Part shown: piece by piece, positions 22,622 to 34,339 of the stretch | How the letters are laid out: every line of letters begins with the position of its first letter | Position numbering within the stretch: the first letter of the stretch is position 1 | Assembly: GCA_023627715.1 (NCBI GenBank) | Contig: JAMAHW010000041.1 | Span: 1 to 64,000 of the forward strand | Origin: Periconia sp. R9002 | Lineage: Eukaryota > Ascomycota > Dothideomycetes > Pleosporales > Periconiaceae | Reading direction: 5' to 3' | DNA length: 64,000 bases | Notes under the pieces: generated by a model | The model's database searches: none | Told to the model about the DNA's origin: nothing | What the model saw: the letters and a program-made list of their open reading frames with translations, nothing else | Translations under genes and position numbers: made by a program

Positions 22622-25600
22622 TCATGTCTGTGACTTAGCTGTTGTGGCTTGAGGTCGACTTCCTCCTCGTCCACCACTACTACCTCCCCGGCCGCCTCTG
22701 GCCTTGCCCCTCCCTCTTTTCCCATCCTCGTGTTTGGCAGGAGCAGAAGAACCCGTGGCTTCCGGTGCGGTGCTGTCCTCGTCCTCTTTCTTGTCTTTGG
22801 ACTTGGCCTTGGCCCTTCCGCCTCGTCCCTTCCCTCTGCTCCTGGAAGCTTTGGCCGCTCTCTCATCAGCTCGCTTTCTCTGTTCTTCCTCCTGCATGAC
22901 TCGTTTACTTTCTTGGTCCCACCATTCTTGAAACTCTTGCTCTTGCTGAATCTCCTGCAGGCTTCTTTTCGCAGCCGCATCTTGGATAGACACCTTCTCA
23001 GCTTGTTGTAGGGATAGAATCTCCTCCATGCTTAGGTGTTGGCTAGGAGATGTCGGTGAATGCGATGGAAGAGGAATATGTCGGACCGAGTGGGGTGTTG
23101 GAATGGGTGTGGTCGAAGCCGACATTCCACGCTCTGAGTGAGGCCGAGACTGAGAAGGGGAGCCATTTCCAGATACCGAGCGTTGGTTCCGAGGGGAATT
23201 GTCTCGCGCATCCTTTTTGGCCGCATCCACCTTTTTATTTGCAATGGTTTGACGCATCGTAAGCTGAGTACTACTGGGAGTGCGTGACGGTGACGGGGTA
23301 GGCTCAACAGCAGGGCTGAGGCTAGTTTTACGGTGGGAAGTTGCTTGCCATGGCGACACAGTTGGGGGTGCGGGCTGAGGTTTTACCGCCGGATGGCCGA
23401 GTAAGTGGGCTTGCTGCATTCGTTTACGTTCTTTTTGAGAGGGTTTTGCATGGAAGGAGCCAGCAACCTTTTCATCTTTCTCTTGCTGAGAGAATCCAAG
23501 AGACAGATTTGAGGGTTTATCGCTAGGAGTTTGCGCCATAATATCTTTGAGGGCGAATTTTGCGGGTGCCACAGGTGTGCTTCCCCAGGGCCGTCCTGGT
23601 ACTCTTTCCATCGTAGGTCTCAGGGACAGCGGGCTTGGCGAAGGGAGCACAGAGGTTTCTGCTAAACCAAGCTCGTGTGGAGAAAAGCTGTTCTTCTTTC
23701 TTGCATCGGTCCATGCTTGGTCTGGAGACCCCACCATGCCAGAAGCATCTTGGTCTTCAGACATGGACGGTCCTGTAAATCGAGGCTGCCGAATCTTTAC
23801 CTTTGGTTCCCCATCTGATTCACCGTCCGACATATCGAAGATAAGATCTACCACCGAGGCTTTGCCCTTCAAAGTTGGTGTTGCCATTGGACTATCGGTT
23901 TCTACCTTACCTTCTTTCGAGGCGCGCCGACGAGACCGTTGCTTCAGTGGGGTGAGCGAAAGTTCCTCCAAGCTCTGTGCTCGGAATGAACTTGAAATGG
24001 TACCATCCGAATCTGCAAATTTATTCGAGAGAACAATCGCGTCTATCTTTGCTCGCTTGCCACGCTCGATCTTTTCTGCGAGTTCGGGATACTTATCGAA
24101 GAGGAGAGCTTCTGCACGTCCACTCCGAGCAAACGGCAAGAATGCTAGTTGATTATCGCGGACAACTTGATTTAACTCCAAGAGAAGATCATCATCCAGT
24201 TCATCGAGAGAGCTAGACTCGTTAGCTACAACTCGAAAGAGACACGATCCAGAACACCTACCCGTTTTGCATGACTGCCTCTAGGCTGAGGCACACATAC
24301 TCCAGGGCAGCATCTTTGAACTCTGCTACCGAGCTTGGTGCGATTGCATTGAGCAGTGAACATACGTTCCGAGCGTTGACTAGACAGCATTAGTATGATT
24401 CGCGAAAACATGAGTGATATCTACACACCATATTTCCCGATTAGTTTCTGGCAGATTTGAGATAAACGTTCGAGCATTAACTCATTTGCAACCGACATGA
24501 CGTCCATAATGTGATCGAGAAGTTCATCGAGCGCAAGAAGATCGTTCAAGTCGTCGCTAGTGACATCATCGAAAAGCTCCTCTCCAGCATCAGTGTATAG
24601 GTGACGTACGACAAGCTCAAATAGATGCGTCTCAATATGGGTCAAATCAACCCTGATGGGTTCCGATTCCTCGGTGCGTCGACCAGCCAGCCATTGGCCT
24701 CCTGCGCGGCCTCTGAACAAACCTTCAAAGAATGGACAACGCTGACACGCAATGTCGGTATGAAGGAGCATTTCACCATCCGAAAGCTCGACTATCATAT
24801 CACTACTATCAAAGAACGTCTGTTCCTTGACAGCCAGCTGCATATCCATGTCCATAGATCTTCTTGGATTAACCATTTGGCGGACAGCAGGCTCCAATTG
24901 ACGCATCTCGAGTCTACTTGCAATCTTCATGAGCTCAGTCCGCACCGTACGATACCTGTACGCTAACGTGGGATAGTGACGAGTAACATTCCAAAAGTCG
25001 ACCAACGAGTCGGTATAAGCGTAGAGAACTAGATCGAATATGGTGAGGAAGTCGAATCCTTGAAATATCACCATGGTCTTTCTGCCTTCTTGTTTGATAA
25101 TGAGGAGATCGCTAATCTCATACTCATTAGAAACGCTAGATCTGAAGTCCGCCATAGCCTCCCGAAGGATATGGCTCCTCCCACACATCATGAACTCATG
25201 AGCGGGAATGTGAACTTCCGAAACAGTAGTGCTGATTTCGATATCGTACGTGTTTTCCGAATTTTTCAGTTCGCGCTGTAAGATATCGGCCACTTCTTGT
25301 TCCAGATCGTTTGACCGCAACACACGCTTACGGAGAGCTTGTTCTGCAGATGGGCGTTGCCAGAATCTCGGACTGGGGTCTTCGTCATCGGAATTTTCCT
25401 CATAAGCTGACAACGCGTGAATGGAAAGGAGGGGGGCAACATCCTTCCAAAGCGTGGGTTCATCGACGCCAATCTGATTCTTGGTAACATCGCAATCTTT
25501 CCTTATTGCAGCATACGCGCCAAAAGCGGAAGCCCTCACACCCACAACACGTGTCAAGCCTGGAATTCGTTGGAATTTATAGTCTTTTGGTTTGATTTCC

Positions 25601-27540
25601 ACGGTACTAGACAAAGCGGCATTCTGAATGGTAGCTCTTTTTGTGCGTCTCCACACGCTACCGGCTTCAGTGGTGAGGATAATCGAGCCGTCCTGATCCA
25701 CATCAACATCCCGAGCAGCCATGTGACCCTGTTTCGCGGACCATATCCTGTAGGGTGGTGAGAGTGCTCCACGGATCTGCTTAGGGTTGGTAGTAGATGT
25801 ACCGGCATCGTCTAAGCGTCGGCTAACTGCGACAGTAAACACCTCTCCAGAACTGGACATGGCGCAAATTGTGTCCCCACCCGAGGTTATTTTCTTGATC
25901 TTGTTCGGTGTAGCATCGTATCGAGTAGTGAGCCAGCTCTCTTTGAGAAAACTGCTTGTAAAGCCTTCTAATGGGAAAGCTAGCTTTGCGTAACCATAGT
26001 TAGCAAAGACCCAGACCTCGCGGTTTTCCAATAGGCATATTGTAGCGCCGTCGATGGCAGACACGGAATGGATCGAGGAAGCAAACAGAGACGCAGCAAT
26101 TCTCCGAGGTGTGATTTGCATATCCAAGGAACGAGCATCGGAATCTACAATGCCCAGTTGGCCTTCGTTTTTCCCAAAAGTGTACAGAGACGTGGTGGTA
26201 TGAGCAACCGAATGGATGCGAGAAGCAGCAATCCCGGTGATTGTTTCTCGTTTCAAGGGTCCAAACACCTGACGGGGAATGGTAGAAACGGGGTCATCGT
26301 CTTTAATGCTGGGTCTTGGCAGGGAATAACCCAATTGGCCAAAAACGTTATTCCCCCAAGAGAAGATTTCACCCTCCAGAGATATGGCTAGGGTATGATT
26401 GTGGCCAAGGGCAACTGCGGCGATCTTCTTTTGACCCAGACCGCCACTTTCAATACAAGTAAATTGGTACCTGGTCATCTCGTTGCCAGTCCCAAGTCGA
26501 CCTCCCGGTCCATGGCCGCAAACATAAAGATTAGCAACAGGATCTGTCGTGAGAATGGCAGTATGGAGTTTGGACATCTGTACATCTTGGATAAGAAGTG
26601 GAGTGTTCCGGATGTGAATAGGCAGGTCAGCGACGGCCTTGGGAAGAATAGGCTTCTGATCTTGCAGTGACATTCCCATTGCGATCCGCGTTTGGTTTTC
26701 CTTCTCTCTATGCTCCTGATAGAACCTTTGCAAAAGATGATCCGGACGACGGATGATTACGCGTTCAGGAAACTGACGATCGTCCTGATCACCAAATCCT
26801 AGGGTAACATTCTTGTTGCTACCAAATGTATAGACTTCGTCGCCTCCGAGAAGAATCGGAGGGGCGATCATGCGTCTCTGCATTTCGTCATCCTGATCTC
26901 CGCTGTCGCCGAGAGCAATCTCATCTTCATCATCTTCATCATGAGGCATCACTGTTTCTGGCCGTAACGTTCGGTCCTTGATTGTCAAAGAGAACAAATC
27001 CAATGGCCCGTAACCTTCCTTGTCCTTAATTTTGACCAAGCCTCGTGCATGGGAGTTGAAGCCGCTGGAACCATGGCCGAGTATATCTCGGGTGTCGCGA
27101 TTGAGAATCAAACGAGCAATGGCAATGTTCCCAAAATAAAAAGCTCGATGGAGCGGTGTCCAACCATTCTCGGTATCTTGGACGTAGACATCAGTCATTG
27201 GCTGGTGCAGGAGCGCTTGGGCGAAGGCAAGCGCATTCGTCGATGTTGAAGATGCAGCGTGGTGCAAAAGTGTCATGCCGGCCCCATCGCGACTGTTGAG
27301 GTCTGCACGGGTAAGCGTCAAAGCATTTGGGCCTGTAACTTTGCGACCCTTTACACTCGTTACGGGTGAGGATCCATAACTGCCAGGGCTGCTGTTCAGC
27401 GCATTGCTATGATATCCTCCCTGGCGGCCAGCAAAGCCTTTCTGTGCTCCTGTACGTGAAGCATGGGTCGCAGATTCCAGAACGAGCCGGAAACTGTCGA
27501 CATCATCTTCCAAATAGTATTTCCAGAGATATCCGCTCAT
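22622..27540 (-). CDS. Ankyrin-RCC1-BTB/POZ protein (IBtk / S. pombe Btb3-like)
   Basis: Three exons, 27540-24429, 24379-24262 and 24212-22622, with two 49-nt introns, encode 1606 residues. Domain order: ankyrin repeats (~70-165: GMTLLHHAA, NGWTPLHRAFYFGN), an RCC1-type propeller (~230-600: GHGPGGRLGTG, FSWGNNVFGQLGYS, LYTFGKNEGQLG), and two BTB/POZ domains (~750-870 and ~920-1040; the second starts DGEMLLHTDIACQRCPFFEGLF). A helical BACK-like segment follows (NVCSLLNAIAPSSVAEFKDAALEYV). The last ~500 residues are disordered, with a conserved-looking helix EQEFQEWWDQESKRVMQ and an RG/KG-rich end. Such proteins act as Cullin-3 substrate adaptors in fission yeast; that role is inferred here. 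The start was set at MSGYLWKYYLEDDVD; the frame is open further upstream but has no ATG. Confidence 0.9.
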
Positions 27541-29491
27541 GTGCCGGAGAGATTGTGAGAAACCCTTTTGCTTCGACAATGAGCGCCTCGCTATGATCTC
27601 CCAGGATCAAAGCGTATTTAAAGGTGCTAGTTGCGAAGCTCAGGAGAATCTGGGGAGGGAGGGGGGCGAACCGACTCGAGTCGGCGATATGTTTTTACAG
27701 TGGCGCGTTCGCTATGGATAGGTAGGCTTCCGGGATGGTCGTGGATTGGATGGAAAGGGTTTGTAACGGGGAGGCGGTAGAGTTGTTGGTGTATTGGATT
27801 CGAGGGCGCAAGTGGAAGCTAGTCGAATAGGTGGCGAGAAAAATGGTGGTATTGTAAAAGTTCAAGGGCGGGACTTGTTAGTTATCTTTCAATGACGAAA
27901 TGAGTAATGGACAGATGTAGGCGTGTAAGCGAAGATTGTGGAGGTTGGGAATGGATTTTAGGGTGGCAACCAGTCCGTCGAGAAGGATTTCCAGCAGCTT
28001 GAGGTTGTTGAATCAAGACAAGGGGCGATGGATGGGGAGGGAGGGACAGTTGAAGGGATGGAGGGGCACTGCGGCGATTGCGGAGGACTTGAAAGACGTA
28101 GGAGAGGTACTGAGATGGTGGTGGGCCAATGAAGGGCTGCGCACATTCCGCATCGTCAGCCAATCACGGGGGCACGAGCTCCATCTCTTGGAGGAAGGCA
28201 AGCTCGACATGGGAAAGCTATTTGGACCATGCGAAATGGACTTGTATAGATAGATAGATGTGTAGATAGAGGTAACTAGGTACGCTGTGCACGAGATTTG
28301 AGGAAGAAAGAGGGAGGCCAGTCGGGGTTCCGTTGGCAAACGCACGTTCGTTCCTTCTCCACCCAAAACCAAAAGCCATCGATGCAATGTAGCGGTGAGA
28401 AGAGAAGCCGAGAACATCAACCTACATGTACCTAGGTATGTACCTCTGTATACCTACATACATAAGTAGTTACATGAAATTACAAGACGATTGTGACTAA
28501 GAGGGTGGTGGACTGATGGTTACAAGTCTTGCTCGTCATGCAGATCAATGGCTATGATGTTGGCTTTTGATCACTGCTGTACATGGATGTGTGCTCATAC
28601 ATACATAGATAAACTACTAGACTGTAGGTAGAAGCGTGATAGGCAGCCACTGTCACAGCATCAATCAATTCATGGGTCCAGGCAGTCGAGCATTGATATT
28701 GATGCACGCGGTTGACCGGTAACGTAGCACATGGCCATTGCATTTCCGGTCAAGTTTGCTCAAGCCGTGAGCTACCTAGCCTCCCGAGTACAGTTGACCT
28801 GAGTGAATCGTTGTCCAATTGCCCACATCTCGGGTCGTGCATGCATTCGACGCAAAAATACATGCATGCCTGCATACATGCATGCCGGCCATCACGGAAG
28901 CATTGAAGGCAGCAGCGGATGCCTATTCTCTTCCTTGATCCGAACCAACCTACATGTACCTACATATGTACCTATACATGTAAGTTTCGAATCGGCCATT
29001 GTTCCCCAGACTGGATGATCTTTGAACATTTGTTTGAATGAAACACAAGGTCACGTGCACATGGACTCAGGTATGGCGTCAACGTTCAACGCTGGCGAGC
29101 AATACTCGGCCATGATTGTGTCTTATTGGGAAGGCTAACACTAACTTTTTTTTAAAAAGAAAATCGGTAACCATACGTACCATTCTTCTGTTACCTCTCG
29201 TCCAGTCCCATTTCAGATGTTATTGTTCGTCTCGATTGCGGCCAGACGCTGATAAGCTACGCCATTGCTGCTTCTCGCAACGGCCTGAAATACGAGCATG
29301 GAAGCGTGGCAAAATGCCACATGTGGTAATCCGATAACCGACGACATGTATGTATGAGAGTGTGTGTACAAATACACACTGCAGGACAAGTGTACCGTAC
29401 TTGGTTACTCTGCGATGGATGGACGTACAGTAGCAGCCATGAATGGAGTCTGCGAAGCGAAGCGACGTACCCGTTAGCGGCCTTGGCAAGC

Positions 29492-29518
29492 GATGGGATG
29501 GGATGGGATGGGATGGGG
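29492..29518. repeat. (GGGAT)n microsatellite
   Basis: Four perfect gggat units with partial flanking units. Confidence 0.85.
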
Positions 29519-29880
29519 CATGCCTTTGAGCTGTACCTAAGGTACCTACATGACTCCATGTACATACATACATTGATCCTCTAATTGCCATTGCACCCCT
29601 TGTGTACTTACCTACATACTTACCTATCTAATCCTCGTCCCTTTTTCATCTCTCCATTTACCCTCCTTTCTTGGTCTGTCCATCCGTCTGTCTCTCTGTC
29701 TACTGGCCGGTTTTCGTTTATCAGTGGACCTGCATCTTGGACTCGCTATCAGCAATAAGCGCGTCATATGCCAACACAGTCACGAGCTCCCACAACCCGT
29801 TGACACATCCACACACATCCATACATCCACACCTTCACAGCCTACCCGCTCTCTCGGTATCCATTATACCCGCCCTCTAC

Positions 29881-29900
29881 CTGCCTGCCTGCCTGCCTGC
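29881..29900. repeat. (CTGC)5 microsatellite
   Basis: Five perfect ctgc units in the C/T-rich leader region of ATG13. Confidence 0.85.
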
Positions 29901-30312
29901 CTCTGCATCCTTTGAGACGCCTACATACCCTCTACCCTGCTCTATACTGCTTGCTTCTTGACTCAACCTTATCTCCGCCTCAGGCATCGCCAACCTCTCC
30001 GCCCTACAGCCTCCCTGTTGTATACTACCACATCAAACGACATGGCTGCTGCCTGAGCTCCCCACTGACTACTAGTACCCTCTGCGCGTGGCCCAGTCTG
30101 CTGAGAGTTCTTCGCCTGCCACCGTCCTGACCTATCAAGCACCTCCCACGCACCTCGAGTCGTTACGCTCGTGATGGCTTCCACCAGCTCCATTCACCTC
30201 TCACCAACCCGACGATAATCGCTTGTTTTCCCGTGCTCAGCCTTACTCAGATACACCCATACCATCCATCTGCCCTCCTGCGCCTTACCATCACCACCTT
30301 TACCGCCACACA

Positions 30313-33206
30313 ATGTACCCGCCTCCGCGCCCTTCGCCGAGGACGGCCGCAGCCGCCAACAACCTACAAACAAACCCAACAAGAACCAACAACCAGAGGG
30401 ATCCCACTTCGGAACTTTCTTCTCCCTACTCAGACATAACCCCCTACAGCGATCGCGCTGCTGAGGAGTCACACGGTGACATGGCTGTCCGTGCCGAGCA
30501 ACCACCTGAGGCGGACCAGAGGCACATCCAGAAAGTGAACCAGGTTATACAGGTATGCACCTTTTCCTTCAGCATGCTTGTTGGATGAAATAGTAACCCT
30601 CTTATAGAATTTTTTCACCAAAGCAGCGCTTACCATCATCTCTTCGAGGACACTGCTCCCCCATGGTTATACCAAGAACGGTGACATTAGGCAAAACAAA
30701 TGGGTAAGACTCTCTGCTACTGTTCCCCTGAACCAAGTTGACCATGCGCTAGTTCAATGTCGTGCTGGATGATACCGATGCCCTTGTCGAGGATCTCACG
30801 GAATGGAAGACGATGAACGCCATGGCAGGCCACCACCCACCCCTCTGCATCGAAATATACTTGGACATCAAAAACCTGGCTCACAAGCAGTCGCTTGTGA
30901 TTCAGGATGAACAAGGCAAGAGGTGGGACGTGGGCGAAGCTCTGAATGTGCCTCTGGAGTCCACTTCACGCCCTACGAGCCGCGTTGGCAAATCCACGCA
31001 ACTGGTGCTGGAACGCTGGGAGGTCCATGTGGGTGACAAGGACACAGTGCACCCCTCTGAATTGAGTGACCCTTTGCCAAATGTCTACAAGAAAGCAGTT
31101 GTTCTCTTCCGATCCCTATACGCCTATCTTCGGTTTATACCCACGCACAAATACTACAAGAACATCGCGAAACAACCCGCCAATTATCCCTCGCTGAAAC
31201 TCAACTATCGGATATCCAATGCGACCTTCAAGAGCCCGCGACCCGACACTCTGAATGTCCCGTTATACCCATCCAAGGAGCCCGTCACTGAGACGCAAGA
31301 ATTCACGCCATCGAATTCTCCCGTGGGTCCCCTATGCATCTCAGTGCAATACCGCACCAATTGCGAATTCAGCGTGGAAGATTCGGAATCCCTGTTGAGT
31401 TCTCACTTCATGGGTCTGGATGACACATATCTTGAACAATCCAATCGAGAAACAAACCACATTCCCGGGTCACTACCAGTCAATAAGTTACATTCACAGG
31501 AATCTCCGGATTTGGGCCAGGCGTACGGTAGTATGTCAACTTTTCATCAGCCTGGCCCCCCAGCAGGGACCAGTCCCATGTCGGCGTTGCGGGCTGTTCG
31601 TGATATGCCATCCTCATCGCCTGTCGAGTCGCCACCGCAGAAGCTGCCTCCGAATCATCGCACAGCTCAAGGTTCCAAGTCTTCCCTTCGCTCAACAGAC
31701 ACGCCTCCTTACCAGAGAAGAACCTCTGTCTCCTTCCAACCTTTCAAAGCTGGCTCTCTATCATCTTCGCCTGCATTAGGTACGGGTGTTCCTCCTTCTC
31801 CCGGCAGCTCTTTGGGACGGCCGAGTAGCTCTCTGGGGAGGAACCCAACCGTGAACCCTTTGAACCAGCCCCGGAATCGTACTTCTTTGACAGCCCTCCC
31901 CCAAACCGCTCTCAGACAACCATCCTTGCCGAACGATACGGCTATTGCTTCTTCTGCATCTAGTTCGCCGAAACCAGCCCCCATCACCCGTTATAGTAGT
32001 AGCTTTGGTCACAGGAGAAGCAGATTTTCATCGGGGGGTGGAAGCAAGACGGAGGAGGAGAATCTTAGCAGTGGAAAGGGCAGTGTTGCTTCATCTCAAC
32101 AAAGGGGTTCAGAAGTCCTCAATGAGGGCGAAGGAGCAAGTTCCGGCTCCCTTAAGACCGACGACGAAAACATCTCAGACTTCCTAAAGCTTCTCGAGCA
32201 AAAGAAGGAACTTAAAAGCTTCACTCGCAACGACAATGCGTCTCGAGACGCCACCATGAGGAAGACCACTGCCCAACTGTCAAAGTATCAACGCATGCGA
32301 GAGCCACAATCGCATTTTTCACAACTATCAGAATCCATCTCATCATCGATGATGCTTCAACGCTCGTCCTCCTCGTCAAGTCGTCAGCTTTCCAGCGTTC
32401 CCCCGATGGTTGCTGGAACCTCGGTGTCAACCGCGTCGTCGCCTGGGAAGCCTATCTCGCCGCACACTCCTCATACTCCTGCTATTCCATCTCGTCTGAG
32501 TGCTAATAGTATTGCCGAGTACGAACCCCGCCGCAGCCGAAGTCGCTCTGGCCAACCACCCCGGCGTCACGAAACAGTCAACATTCAAGAGCAAAGTGAA
32601 AGCGATGATCAAGGTACAAATGCCATAGATATACCCACATCGCCACGACTCTGGAATTACAATCGTCGGTCTAGCTCGGCTGCGCAGCAGAATCGTGCGA
32701 TGGAGGAAGAACCAGACATGTTTGGACTACGTTCGGCCAGCCTTCCAGCGGAGGAAGTAGATCGACAAAGGGACTTGCAACGAATTGCCGCACCAGATCT
32801 TACTGCGAGTGGGCTCTTTGCACAGACTGAACTTTTGGCTAGCACAGGCCGTGAGGACCAAGATGGCGAGGCTTCTAGCCTCCCAGGTTCTCGCGATGAA
32901 ATTGCACGCCCACTATCGACGTCAGATCTCCCTGCGAAGCGTGGCACATATTCTGGAAGTAGTCGCGGCCGTGGGGGCTTCTCATCTCATGGCTCCTCCG
33001 TCAGTCTTACTGCAGGTACTACAAGCTCCACTGAACGTCAAAGTCGGTATAACTTTCATAGTCGTCATGTCCCCAACGATGATGACGAGCCTCTACTTTT
33101 CCAAATGAGTGAGATTGGAACGGCATCCAGGCGCAGTTTAGAAGAAGGTAGAGGCGGAACCAGTACTGGAAGTGGGGGCAGGCGAGGCTCACCATGGCTT
33201 CGCTAG
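30313..33206 (+). CDS. ATG13: Autophagy-related protein 13
   Basis: Exons 30313-30552, 30608-30703 and 30753-33206 (introns 55 and 49 nt) give 929 residues. The N-terminal HORMA domain starts at about residue 75 (NQVIQNFFTKAALTIISSRT, NKWFNVVLDDTD, PPLCIEIYLD, VLERWEVHV, SLYAYLRFIPTHKYYKNI) and ends near 330. The rest is Ser/Pro-rich and disordered, as in all Atg13 proteins. Two short conserved motifs remain: DDENISDFLKLLEQKKEL at ~582, matching the Atg17-binding segment, and DDEPLLFQMSEIG at ~889, matching the Atg1 MIT-interacting segment. It is the phospho-regulated scaffold of the Atg1 kinase complex that starts autophagosome formation under TORC1 control. The start at MYPPPRPSPR is favoured because homologues begin with a short Pro-rich leader; an in-frame ATG at 30223 would add 30 residues. 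Confidence 0.92.
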
Positions 33207-34339
33207 CCTCGGATTCCTCCAGAAAACAAAATCACCTTCCATTTTTGAGCATCTACATGTTTTGTAGCACTCTGGCGTTTTCTCTGGTCTAGTGGGCCTT
33301 ATGTGTTTTGCCTCTCAGTTTTTGTTACTCTTTCCCGCGCGATACACATTTTCACCATTCGCCAGCGAATGATTTTCGTTTTGTCCTTTTTATTCTCTTT
33401 CATTTCCATCTCGAAATGCTTCACCTGCATTTCATTCCATCTATCATATCCATCAAATTGCGTACGTGAACATTGGGAATTTTGGAATCCGGGAATCAGG
33501 GTGGGACCAGGTTTGTTTTGGCCCAGGCGTTTTCCTTTTCCCTTCGGCCTTGTTCCATGACTGAGCGTGTCCTCTTTTCACACCAGCTGATATGCGTCAC
33601 TCCTTCCCATCCTTGCTCTTTACTCCTTCTTACAGCCATTTGTTCTAAGCGAAAGGGAAATTTTGGGCAAAGCTCTCCCTTTTGCTGATTTATAGATAAC
33701 TCTGCGTCTGTGCTGATCTATTCCTCTTTGAATTTAGTAAGAGATGGGACGGTATGGGACCCACTGTGGAATGGGATTGTGGATAAGGGAAAGGGGTCTC
33801 CTTGGTTTCCTTGACGGTGTCGTTCATAACATGTGTGATTTTCATAGCTTGGGTTCGAGATTCCAGTGGCAATGGAACGGGCTGGGGGTGATCTTTCTGG
33901 CTCTGGACAGAGGGAATCTGCCTGAGGTTAGCCAGGCGTGACGGAATTACATATATATGCACAAGTATCGCTTCATCAGCCTAGTCAAATTAAAATATCC
34001 AATCTGTAACCCGACGTCTTTCTCATCTGGACAGTGCTGATGATCTGATGACCATTTGCTAAGAACTCCGACAGGGAGCAGAATAAGGTAGCTTGACTGG
34101 CCAAAGGGGTGCATATGTATATTTCATCCTAACACTAGTACACCCTACCATCCTATCCGTTCATCGATTGATGTTTCCCCCCCGCAAAGGAAGTTCACCA
34201 GACAATATCACTCAATTTCGTTCGTATAATAATATTACCCCTCGAGCCGCCCGGTCTTATGCATATGTAATGGAAAGCCTCGAAGTCGAACTTTTATATT
34301 CCAGATCGAGGGAAAAAACCGCATCCTTCCCTTCCTCGT
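33207..34339. other. Convergent intergenic region
   Basis: Lies between the 3' ends of ATG13 (+) and the acidic orphan (-). T-rich after ATG13 and AT-rich near 33950-34000. No gene or RNA is seen. Confidence 0.55.

Larger units (their letters stand above)
27541..30312. other. 2.8 kb divergent intergenic region upstream of ATG13
   Basis: No gene is supported. The segment contains three clusters of TACCTAC/TACATAC words (about 28420-28480, 28948-28985, 29536-29635), two microsatellites (listed) and an imperfect direct repeat built on acatgcatgcc near 28858-28890. From ~29640 it is C/T-rich, the probable long leader of ATG13, and includes several short upstream ATGs. Confidence 0.55.
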
